Of a stretch of 8,998 bases of DNA, positions 1 to 5,596 are shown one piece after another (the first letter of the stretch is position 1; every line of letters begins with the position of its first letter). Source of the stretch: Gammaproteobacteria bacterium (GTDB taxonomy: Bacteria > Pseudomonadota > Gammaproteobacteria > HK1); assembly GCA_020444775.1 (NCBI GenBank), contig JAGRHX010000411.1, forward strand, positions 1 through 8,998. The letters are read 5' to 3'. Both the position numbers and the translations under genes were made by a program. The notes below the pieces were generated by a model. That model was given only the letters and a program-made list of their open reading frames with translations. It did not search any database and was not told the origin of the DNA.

Positions 1-84
1 GATGCCGGGCTCAAGGATGCCGGAGACGAAGCGACCATCGGCCGGATCGCCCAGCAGCGCCAGACGTGCTCGGCGCCGGTTTGA
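1..84 (+). CDS. C-terminal end of an unidentified protein (partial)
   Basis: The first frame on the + strand is open from the window edge to a TGA at 82-84 and encodes 27 residues beginning DAGLKDAGDEATIGRI and ending TCSAPV. About 22 of 27 codons end in G or C, as in the real genes nearby. The alternative, a minus-strand frame running off the left edge, is also GC3-rich and protein-like, but it has no ATG, GTG or TTG start between its last upstream stop and the edge. The + strand reading is therefore preferred. The gene would converge on the peroxiredoxin gene. The fragment is too short to assign a family. Confidence 0.4.
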   Translation, partial: DAGLKDAGDEATIGRIAQQRQTCSAPV

Positions 85-111
85 CCAACGTGTATCCGGA
101 CCGGTCCCGCA

Positions 112-188
112 ATGGCAGACGAGGCACGCTTGTGGACCGCTCAGCTCGGCTAGCCGCCTCTGCGCTGTGAAACGTCCCCGTCTGCCAT
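112..188. terminator. long inverted repeat between convergent genes
   Basis: ATGGCAGACG (112-121) is perfectly repeated as its reverse complement at 179-188. With one bulge (A122) the pairing continues as GG/CC, and after one mismatch as ACG/CGT (126-128 with 173-175). That gives about 15 pairs around a loop of roughly 44 nt. The loop contains the 10-bp palindrome CGGCTAGCCG at 147-156. The structure begins 12 nt past the peroxiredoxin stop and 27 nt past the stop at 84, as expected for a bidirectional terminator or 3' mRNA stabiliser. There is no T-tract on either strand, so intrinsic termination is uncertain. Confidence 0.45.
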
Positions 189-199
189 CGACTCCAAGC

Positions 200-703
200 T
201 CAAAGATGCTTCAGCACGGCTTCGGCTGACGACACGTCGAACTTGCCTGGCTCTTCGACATAGACACCCTTGACCACACCGTGATCGACGATCATTGCAT
301 AGCGATTGGAGCGAACGCCCATGCCACGAGCGGTGAGGTCGAGGTCGAGCCCCAGCAGCTTGACATACTGCGCACTGCCGTCCGCGAGCATCCGCACCTT
401 GCCATCGACCTTGAGCTGCTTGCCCCAGGCTGCCATGACGAATGCGTCGTTCGTGGTCACGCACCAGACTTCGTCAACACCCTTGGCTCGCAATGCATCG
501 GCATTGTGGATGAATGACGGCACGTGCTTTGCGGAGCAGGTAGGCGTGTAGGCACCGGGAAGACCAAAGATGACGATCTTCTTATCCTTTGATGCACTGA
601 TGACATCCACCTCCTGCGGCGCGATGGGGCATCCAGTCCCTTCGTCGAAACTCGTCGATTCCATGAGTTTGCCTGCTGGGAGCGTTTGACCGGTGGCAAT
701 CAT
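200..703 (-). CDS. peroxiredoxin, Prx5 type (thiol peroxidase)
   Basis: A 167-residue cytoplasmic thiol peroxidase that would reduce H2O2 and organic hydroperoxides using a peroxidatic cysteine, with electrons from glutathione/glutaredoxin or thioredoxin. The Prx5 signature PGAYTPTCS is at residues 49-57, with C56 as the peroxidatic Cys. The family's conserved segment RSNRYAMIVDHG is at 131-142 and supplies the active-site Arg. NDAFVMAAWG (85-94) and the C-terminal EEPGKFDVSSAEAVL are also typical of the family. C25 and C81 are further cysteines, and C81 could act in resolving. The length matches bacterial single-domain Prx5; there is no glutaredoxin fusion. The ATG start is supported by GAGGAGA at 711-717, 7 nt upstream. 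The gene appears monocistronic. The protein has no signal peptide. Family assignment is firm; the physiological reductant is not known. Confidence 0.95.
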   Translation of the reverse strand: MIATGQTLPAGKLMESTSFDEGTGCPIAPQEVDVISASKDKKIVIFGLPGAYTPTCSAKHVPSFIHNADALRAKGVDEVWCVTTNDAFVMAAWGKQLKVDGKVRMLADGSAQYVKLLGLDLDLTARGMGVRSNRYAMIVDHGVVKGVYVEEPGKFDVSSAEAVLKHL

Positions 704-743
704 CTCTCGTTCTCCTCGATCCGGAATGTGTCAACAGGGGTGA

Positions 744-758
744 CGCACCGTGGGTGCG
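744..758 (-). promoter_or_regulatory. short hairpin in the peroxiredoxin leader
   Basis: CGCACC (744-749) and GGTGCG (753-758) form a perfect 6-bp stem with a 3-nt loop. It ends 41 bp before the peroxiredoxin start, between that start and the candidate promoter at 815-842. It could be a leader hairpin or a small operator. A stem of this length can also arise by chance in GC-rich DNA. Confidence 0.25.
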
Positions 759-814
759 ATGGAAGCATCGGTTGCGCGTCTGCGAGCCGCGCCCCGATCC
801 GACGTGGCCGCTGA

Positions 815-842
815 AGCATACTGAAAACCCATCAGCGCACAA
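815..842 (-). promoter_or_regulatory. candidate sigma-70 promoter of the peroxiredoxin gene
   Basis: Read on the minus strand, TTGTGC (842-837) and TATGCT (820-815) are separated by 16 nt. They match three of six and four of six consensus positions. The predicted transcript would have a leader of about 100 nt. No OxyR-type site was recognised. This is a motif match by eye only. Confidence 0.3.
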
Positions 843-1571
843 GAGCCTCGAGTAGGTGGCCCTTGGTCGCGCATGTGCAGCTCAGCGCTACGGGGTGACG
901 AGAACGCGGTATCTCGAAACGGACTCCAGCGTATCGGTAGTGCGGCCAGTCCGGAAACGGAATGCTCACCCAGCAGGCGCTGGGCGTGCGTCGACATGCT
1001 CAGCCTCCTCGACTCGTACGATGTCAGACACGACGGAGGGACCATCTGGTGTCGACTCAGTGAGTACCGCCGCAGCCAGACATGTGCTCGAGTGGGAGCT
1101 GTAGTCGAAGTGAGGGTGTTCGAGAGTAGATCGACGACGGGGCCGGACCGCAGGCCCAGGCGATTGAGCAGCGCTGCGACCGGCCCTTGCGCCACCTTGC
1201 CGCCGGTATTGACCGCGACTCCCACGCGAGTGGACCGATAGCCCGCAGCGAGACCACACAGGTCAAGCGTCACGAAGAGCACGTGGCAGCGTCGCCTGGC
1301 GCGACGACGACGCCAATGCCGACGTCAATCCCAAGGCGAACGACGAGCTTGCGAATCCAAAAGCACGCCGTCGACCGTCATCCCCGGCGGCCATTCAGAC
1401 CGTCGCTTCGTGCGCCGGCCTTGTCGGACATCTTCTGTCTGTCCATCGACCGACGCTCCCAAGTCCCCCGCTCGAGCCAGCTGATGCCCGGATTCAGCCC
1501 ACTTGCGGCTCGCGCGGAGGACTTCGATTGCCGACTCACAAGGATCGGGCCATGCAGGCGGTTTGGCGCGC

Positions 1572-2315
1572 TCAGATGGCGATGGCGCCGCCGTCGACAT
1601 GGATCTCCGAGCCGGTGATGTAGGAGGACTCGTCGCTGGCGAGGAACAGGATCGCGTACGCCACCTCGTCGACCTCACCGGGCCTGCGCATCGGGATCAC
1701 GTTCATCCGTTTGGCGCGGACTTCCGGGTCGGCGGTGCGACCCGAGGTGAGCATTGCCGGCATCACACCCGGGTGGACCGAGTTCGCCCGAATGTTCTGC
1801 TGCGCATGCTGCACCGCGGTCGACTTGGTCATCAGCCGAACGGCCGCCTTGGAGGCGTTGTAGGCCATGTGGATCCCTTCGCTGCCGATGATCCCGGCAA
1901 TCGAGGACAGATTGACGATGGAGCCGCCGCCATTGTCGATCATGGCCGACACGGCGTGCTTGGTGCCGTAGAACACGCCCGTGGCATTGACCGCCATGAT
2001 GCGGTGCCAGGCTTCGGTGCTGTAGAGGTCCTGCTCGGCGCTGCCCGAGATCCCCGCGTTGTTGACCAGCACATCGAGCTTGCCGAAGTGCTGTCGGGTG
2101 GCCGCCACCACCGCCGCCCAGTTGTCCTCGTCGGTCACGTCCAGTGTTTCGAAACGGGCCGCGTCACCGATAGACTCGGCGACCGCCCGACCCTGTTCGG
2201 CGAGACGATCCGCTATCACGACCCTGGCGCCCTCCCGCGCGAACAAGCGCGCGGTGGCGGCTCCCATGCCGGATGCTGCGCCACTGATGATGGCGACTTT
2301 TCCTGCAAGTCTCAT
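1572..2315 (-). CDS. SDR family NAD-dependent oxidoreductase
   Basis: A 247-residue classical short-chain dehydrogenase/reductase, a single Rossmann domain expected to be a cytoplasmic tetramer. Visible motifs: nucleotide-binding SGAASGMG at 11-18; D36 after the second strand (VVIAD), which usually means NAD(H) rather than NADP(H); NNAG at 85-88; N110; and catalytic S138, Y152 and K156 (YNASK). The C-terminal YITGSEIHVDGG is typical of the 3-oxoacyl reductase/secondary-alcohol dehydrogenase branch. The start at 2315 was chosen because GAGGAG (2324-2329) lies 8 nt upstream and the fold begins at once (MRLAGKVAII). A GTG 18 codons further out lacks a good binding site. The gene is divergent from the solute-binding protein gene. 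The substrate is unknown; a catabolic hydroxy-acid or alcohol is inferred from context. Confidence 0.93.
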   Translation of the reverse strand: MRLAGKVAIISGAASGMGAATARLFAREGARVVIADRLAEQGRAVAESIGDAARFETLDVTDEDNWAAVVAATRQHFGKLDVLVNNAGISGSAEQDLYSTEAWHRIMAVNATGVFYGTKHAVSAMIDNGGGSIVNLSSIAGIIGSEGIHMAYNASKAAVRLMTKSTAVQHAQQNIRANSVHPGVMPAMLTSGRTADPEVRAKRMNVIPMRRPGEVDEVAYAILFLASDESSYITGSEIHVDGGAIAI

Positions 2316-2573
2316 GCTGGATGCTCCTCGTTTGGCGTCTTGTAGTGCTTGTTCAGGACACGCCGTCACCCTGACATGCCGGAAACCGCCGGCTGCCTGC
2401 TGCGAACGCCGCTCGGTAGCGATCGCGTGCCGCGTGTCCGGACCATTGTGAGTGCTTCGAGACGGTCAGAGCCAGCTCGTAGTCACACGACGTAGCACGC
2501 ACCGACCCGGCCTCGCGCCGCTCGCCTCACCCTGATTTGCATTCGTCACGCGCTGGGAACGTAATAGCTGACG

Positions 2574-2605
2574 CCGCAGGCTTCGGCTTGCGGTCTGACC
2601 GCAAG
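2574..2605 (+). promoter_or_regulatory. overlapping, mutually exclusive inverted repeats before the solute-binding protein gene
   Basis: Hairpin A pairs CCGCAGGC (2574-2581) with GCTTGCGG (2586-2593), with one G-T pair, around TTCG. This is the C(UUCG)G loop known for high RNA stability. Hairpin B pairs CTTGCGGT (2587-2594) with ACCGCAAG (2598-2605), a perfect 8-bp stem with a 3-nt loop. Both need the segment 2587-2593, so an RNA can form only one at a time. Hairpin B ends 5 nt before the ribosome binding site at 2611-2618. The arrangement suits a leader switch or attenuator. As DNA, the 19-bp repeat CTTGCGGTCTGACCGCAAG could instead be an operator between divergent genes. The pairing is direct observation; the role is inference. 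Confidence 0.45.
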
Positions 2606-2625
2606 AGGATGAGGAGGGAATCGAG

Positions 2626-4179
2626 ATGCGAGGAATCGATAGGTCGAGTCGTGGACTGCTGGGGCTACTGGCTCGGGCGGGCATCGTTCTGTCCGCGCTG
2701 CTCGCGACGAGTGGCCTGATGGCCGCCGAGGACAGATCAATCACCGTCGTGCTCACCGAGGAGCTTTCGGATTTCGACATCTGCAACACCATGCGCTCGA
2801 CCAACGGTCGCGTGCTGCGCACCAACATCGGAGAATCACTGACCCGTATCGACCCCAAGGACGGCTCGGTCACCCCGTGGCTGGCCACCTCGTGGGAGCG
2901 TATGGACGACCGCACCTGGCGCTTTCATCTACGCAAGGGCGTCAGATTCCACGACGGCGCCCCATTCGACGCCGAAGCGGTCGTCAAGGCGATTGACCGC
3001 ACCTACCACAGCCCGGATCTGTTCTGCGAGAACAAGAGCAAGTCAGGACTGAAGAACATCAGCGGCAAGGTCGTCGACGAGCACACCGTAGACATCGCCC
3101 TGGACATGCCGGCGCCCATCCTGCCGGTGCGCATGGGCATCATGGCCATCACCTCACCCAACGAGCCCTTCGACAAGCTGCAGGTCAGCAAGGCCATCGG
3201 CACCGGCCCCTACAGATTCGACAGCTTCACCACCGGCACCGACATCGTCCTGGTCCGCGACGACGACTACTGGGGACCGAAGCCGGAGGTCGAACGTGCC
3301 CGCTTCATCTTCCGCTCGGAATCGGCCGTGCGCGCCGCGATGGTGGCCAATGGCGAGGCCGACATCGCGCCGAACATCGCCGCTCAAGACGCCAATGATC
3401 CGCACATGGATTTCAGCTACCTGAACTCCGAGACCTCACGTCTGCGGATCGAGGCCAAGGTGCCGCCCCTGAACGATAGGCGCATTCGGCTGGCGCTCAA
3501 CTACGCGCTGGACCGTGAGGCGATGCGCGGCTCGGTCTTCTCCAAGGACGTGCTGTACGCCACCCAGCTCGTCGTGCCGAGCATCTCCGGTCACAACCAC
3601 GAGATCGACGAACGAGTCTGGCCCTACGATCCGGAAAAGGCCAGACAGCTGATCGCCGAGGCCAGGGCGGACGGCGTGCCGGTCGACACCGAGCTGCAGC
3701 TCGTCTGCCGTATCGGACAATGGCCGGGCGCCCAGGAAGCCCAGGAGGCGGCACTGGCCTACTTCACCGCGGTCGGCTTCAACGTGAAGCTGCGTTGCCT
3801 GGAGCAAGCCCAGCACAGCGACATGAACAGCAAGCCCTTCGACCCCGACCGCGGCCCGCTGCTGTTCCAGGACCAGCACGACAACAACAACGGCGACGCG
3901 GTGTTCACCGTCTACACCAAGTACGGTTGCGAGGGCGATCAGTCCACCATCTGCGATCCGGAGACGGATGCGCTGGTGGCCAAGGCCACCGCGATGCCGG
4001 TCGGCCCCGAGCGGGTCGCGCTCTGGCAGGAGGTCTTCAGACGCCTCTACGAGGTGGTCGTGGCCGATGTCAACCTCTTCCACATGGTCGGCTACACACG
4101 AGTCGGCAAGCGTATCGACTACATACCCTCGATACAGACCAACACCGAGGTGGAGCTGGCAACGGTGCGCTTCAAATAA
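2626..4179 (+). CDS. ABC transporter substrate-binding protein, family 5 (peptide/opine/nickel type)
   Basis: A 517-residue periplasmic binding protein of the SBP_bac_5 (DppA/OppA-like) family, which captures a solute and delivers it to an ABC importer. The N-terminus is a Sec signal peptide: basic residues to R17, a hydrophobic stretch to about L31, and likely cleavage around MAA at 32-34. Family hallmarks are LTRIDPKDGSVTPWLATSWE (72-91), TWRFHLRKGVRFHDGAPFDA (97-116), GTGPYRFDSF (192-201) and the second-lobe segment NDRRIRLALNYALDRE (283-298). Length is normal. The mature protein has six cysteines (53, 134, 361, 391, 435, 443), so disulfides are possible. The start is fixed by GAGGAGGG at 2611-2618. 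No permease or ATPase genes lie in the window, so it is an orphan here. Its ligand cannot be read from sequence; this family binds peptides, sugars, opines and other solutes. Confidence 0.93.
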   Translation: MRGIDRSSRGLLGLLARAGIVLSALLATSGLMAAEDRSITVVLTEELSDFDICNTMRSTNGRVLRTNIGESLTRIDPKDGSVTPWLATSWERMDDRTWRFHLRKGVRFHDGAPFDAEAVVKAIDRTYHSPDLFCENKSKSGLKNISGKVVDEHTVDIALDMPAPILPVRMGIMAITSPNEPFDKLQVSKAIGTGPYRFDSFTTGTDIVLVRDDDYWGPKPEVERARFIFRSESAVRAAMVANGEADIAPNIAAQDANDPHMDFSYLNSETSRLRIEAKVPPLNDRRIRLALNYALDREAMRGSVFSKDVLYATQLVVPSISGHNHEIDERVWPYDPEKARQLIAEARADGVPVDTELQLVCRIGQWPGAQEAQEAALAYFTAVGFNVKLRCLEQAQHSDMNSKPFDPDRGPLLFQDQHDNNNGDAVFTVYTKYGCEGDQSTICDPETDALVAKATAMPVGPERVALWQEVFRRLYEVVVADVNLFHMVGYTRVGKRIDYIPSIQTNTEVELATVRFK

Positions 4180-4189
4180 GCGCTGTCCG

Positions 4190-4215
4190 CCCGGGTGGGC
4201 AGCGCCCCACCCGGG
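4190..4215. terminator. bidirectional hairpin between convergent genes
   Basis: CCCGGGTGGG (4190-4199) and CCCACCCGGG (4206-4215) form a perfect 10-bp stem with a 6-nt loop. It begins 10 nt after the binding-protein stop and lies about 66 nt past the aldolase stop on the other strand. The position fits a shared terminator for the two converging transcripts. Neither strand has a following T-tract, so it may act as a mRNA 3' stabiliser or with Rho. Confidence 0.55.
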
Positions 4216-4281
4216 TGCACCGGCCGTCATGCGCGCTGGCCTCGCGCGCAGCGCCGTGCCCGACCGCGGCAGGGCCGGCGT

Positions 4282-5055
4282 TCAGCCGCGAATCTCGCTC
4301 AGCGCCGACTCGTAACCCCGCTTGAGCGTCTCGACATCACTCGAGTATGCGAGCAACAGCACGCCCGCCTGTTTCCACTGACGTGCCTGCTCGGTGCTAC
4401 CCACCAGCATCGAGCATTGCTTGCCATGGCGTCGAGCGGCCGCCAGGACCTGGTCACGCCGTTCGTCCAGCACCCGCGCCTGCTCAGGTGTACCCAGCAC
4501 ACCCAGATCCTGGGCCAGGTCGGCCGGCCCCAGTGTCAACGCATCGATCCCGTCCATCGCTGCGATCTCTTCGAGATCGGCAAACGCCGCCTCGGTCTCG
4601 AACATCACCGTGACGTGCACCTGCCGATTGGCGAATACGCGTCGCTCCGCCGCGTTGGTCGATGCCTGGTAGTCGGTCGAGGGATTGAGCCCGCCGTTTC
4701 CACGCAGCCCCATCGGCGCGTATCTGGAAGCGGCAACGATCTCACGAGCGTGGGCAGCATTCTCGACCTGCGGGCAATGCAGGTTCCATACACCCATATC
4801 GAGCAATCGGGTGATCCATTCGCGGTTGGCCTTGGGCGGACGTACCTGGATCGGGAACTCGAGCGCCCTGGACAGCAGCGCCAGATCGGCGATGGTCTCT
4901 ATTGAGACGCCGGTGTGCTCCATGTCCACGCGTGCAAAATCGAGCCCTGCAGCCTTGAGCAGCGGCAGGATGCCACGCGCGTGGACCAGGTTGACCCAGG
5001 TGCCGATCTGCAGCCTTCCGGCATCTAGAGCGGTTCGCAATGGATTTGACTGCAT
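4282..5055 (-). CDS. HpcH/HpaI family aldolase (class II, 2-keto-3-deoxy acid type)
   Basis: A 257-residue metal-dependent aldolase that reversibly splits 2-keto-3-deoxy or 4-hydroxy-2-oxo acids into pyruvate and an aldehyde. It is related to HpaI (4-hydroxy-2-oxoheptane-1,7-dioate aldolase) and to GarL and YfaU. Spacing of key residues follows HpaI: H47 in VDMEH, R72 in QVRPPKANR, and metal ligands E153 (MFETEAA) and D179 (LGPADLAQDLG), compared with H45, R70, E149 and D175 in HpaI. GLRGNGG (117-122 region) is also characteristic. The conserved EHG is EHT here, a modest change next to the active site. The start is supported by AGGAGAG at 5063-5069. The protein has no signal peptide and is cytoplasmic. 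It sits near an SDR and a solute-binding protein, suggesting sugar-acid or aromatic breakdown. The exact substrate is unknown, so no symbol is given. Confidence 0.92.
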   Translation of the reverse strand: MQSNPLRTALDAGRLQIGTWVNLVHARGILPLLKAAGLDFARVDMEHTGVSIETIADLALLSRALEFPIQVRPPKANREWITRLLDMGVWNLHCPQVENAAHAREIVAASRYAPMGLRGNGGLNPSTDYQASTNAAERRVFANRQVHVTVMFETEAAFADLEEIAAMDGIDALTLGPADLAQDLGVLGTPEQARVLDERRDQVLAAARRHGKQCSMLVGSTEQARQWKQAGVLLLAYSSDVETLKRGYESALSEIRG

Positions 5056-5080
5056 GAGACGACTCTCCTGAACGCGCTCC

Positions 5081-5098
5081 TGTCACACCCCAGTGACA
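5081..5098 (-). promoter_or_regulatory. inverted repeat in the aldolase leader
   Basis: TGTCAC (5081-5086) and GTGACA (5093-5098) are perfect inverted repeats with a 6-nt spacer. They lie between the predicted aldolase promoter and its ribosome binding site (5063-5069). The repeat could be an operator half-site pair or a leader hairpin. It only loosely resembles a CRP-type TGTGA-N6-TCACA site, so no regulator is named. Confidence 0.3.
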
Positions 5099-5112
5099 AG
5101 CGTCGCTTTCGC

Positions 5113-5128
5113 AGCATAGCAATTGCTA
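5113..5128 (-). promoter_or_regulatory. extended -10 promoter overlapped by a 12-bp palindrome (aldolase gene)
   Basis: On the minus strand TGCTATGCT (5121-5113) reads as an extended -10 element (TGn followed by TATGCT, four of six consensus). No good -35 is visible, as is usual for extended -10 promoters. The perfect palindrome TAGCAATTGCTA at 5117-5128 overlaps it. A repressor bound there would block RNA polymerase, so it is a reasonable operator candidate for the aldolase gene. The palindrome is observed; promoter and operator roles are inferred. Confidence 0.4.
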
Positions 5129-5186
5129 CCGGTGCTCGTCCGGCACGCGGGCGACTGTTGAAACCGTCCGGTCGGATCGGTCCATC

Positions 5187-5245
5187 GGCATCCAGCCCCT
5201 GCAAAAGCATGGCAAGCGCCCTGCCTCTTGCAGGGGCTGTATGCC
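5187..5245. repeat. long stem-loop in the spacer between divergent genes
   Basis: GGCAT (5187-5191 region) plus CAGCCCCTGCAA (5193-5204) pairs with TTGCAGGGGCTG (5228-5239) plus ATGCC (5241-5245). Twelve consecutive pairs, one mismatch (C5192/T5240) and five more pairs make a stem of 17 pairs. The 23-nt loop can itself close by GGCA (5211-5214) with TGCC (5222-5225). It lies upstream of both flanking genes, so it is not an obvious terminator. It could be a REP-like palindromic element, a small structured RNA, or the end of a transcript not recognised here. A second inverted repeat, TGCGGGT/ACCCGCA (5258-5264 and 5286-5292), follows. Confidence 0.5.
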
Positions 5246-5542
5246 CCAGACATTGATTGCGGGTCCGCTCTGACCCTCCACCGACACCCGCAGCTTGCTG
5301 AACGCATATTCTTGCAATGCATGAAGTCATAGGTCTAAGCTCATGGAAAAACGGGCAATTGAGGTCTGGTCTCAACAGGGACATTCCGACTCCCGACGAG
5401 CGTGGTCGCCGTCATGGGACGCTGTCCTGCGGACATTTCCGGTAACCCCATGCAAGTCGTGCCCATCACGGCCGCTGCTGCCGATGGTGCCGATTGACTG
5501 GCGCTTTCCATGGTGGACCGTGGACAGCCGCCGGTCGGGTAC

Positions 5543-5549
5543 GGAAGGG
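5543..5549 (+). promoter_or_regulatory. ribosome-binding-like GGAAGGG that leaves the lipoprotein start uncertain
   Basis: GGAAGGG lies 5 nt before an ATG at 5555 and is the best Shine-Dalgarno-like match near the lipoprotein start. Using 5555 would add 14 residues (MPPTSTSSFLAVQA) before the compact lipoprotein signal peptide. The ATG at 5597 gives an ideal signal peptide but has no clear binding site. Both starts keep the same lipobox Cys. Confidence 0.35.
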
Positions 5550-5596
5550 CATCGATGCCGCCAACCTCCACATCCTCGTTCCTGGCAGTACAAGCG

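Larger units (their letters stand above)
704..1571. other. 868-bp stretch with no convincing gene; possible decayed sequence
   Basis: Several frames are open here, but none has a clear ribosome binding site, family motif or consistent codon use. The best candidate is a minus-strand frame at 731-1282. Its first 50 or so codons (about 1282-1130) are mildly GC3-rich and encode a protein-like segment (GGKVAQGPVAALLNRLGL). The remaining two thirds looks random, rich in Ser, Arg and Pro. An adjacent minus frame near 1290-1370 encodes a hydrophobic stretch (LVVRLGIDVGIGVVVAPG) that ends in a stop, so one gene broken by frameshifts is possible. I could not identify the family. Apart from the peroxiredoxin promoter region at its left end, no structured element was recognised. 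Confidence 0.4.
5056..5596. other. 541-bp spacer between divergent genes
   Basis: This spacer separates the aldolase (-) and lipoprotein (+) genes. Its aldolase-proximal third holds the leader repeat and promoter palindrome; the middle holds the long stem-loop and a 7-bp inverted repeat. From about 5293 onward I see no strong element. A weak promoter-like pair CCGACA (5281-5286) and CATATT (5305-5310) with 18-nt spacing could serve the lipoprotein operon, which would leave a leader of nearly 290 nt. Short open frames here lack family motifs and good ribosome binding sites. Confidence 0.4.

Noticed and set aside
1..110. A minus-strand frame reading off the left edge with the protein-like stretch RLALLGDPADGRFVSGILEPG
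   Set aside because: There is no ATG, GTG or TTG between its last stop and the edge, so a gene on this strand could not start within the window; the plus-strand tail was preferred.
1503..2345. A 280-residue plus-strand open frame opposite the SDR gene
   Set aside because: It is Asp/His/Gly/Arg-rich, antisense to a textbook SDR, and has no recognisable domain.
2356..2439. Inverted repeat GGACACGC/GCGTGTCC with about 68 nt between the arms
   Set aside because: Short arms far apart in GC-rich DNA with no internal structure are likely chance.
2537..2567. TTGCAT and TAATAG as a promoter for the binding-protein gene
   Set aside because: Both boxes match consensus poorly and the 19-nt spacer is long. 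A promoter must lie in this spacer, but I cannot place it.
3436..4230. A 264-residue minus-strand open frame opposite the binding-protein gene
   Set aside because: It is antisense to a gene with clear family motifs, its composition is His/Val/Gly/Leu-rich as expected of GC-rich shadow frames, and it has no family signature.
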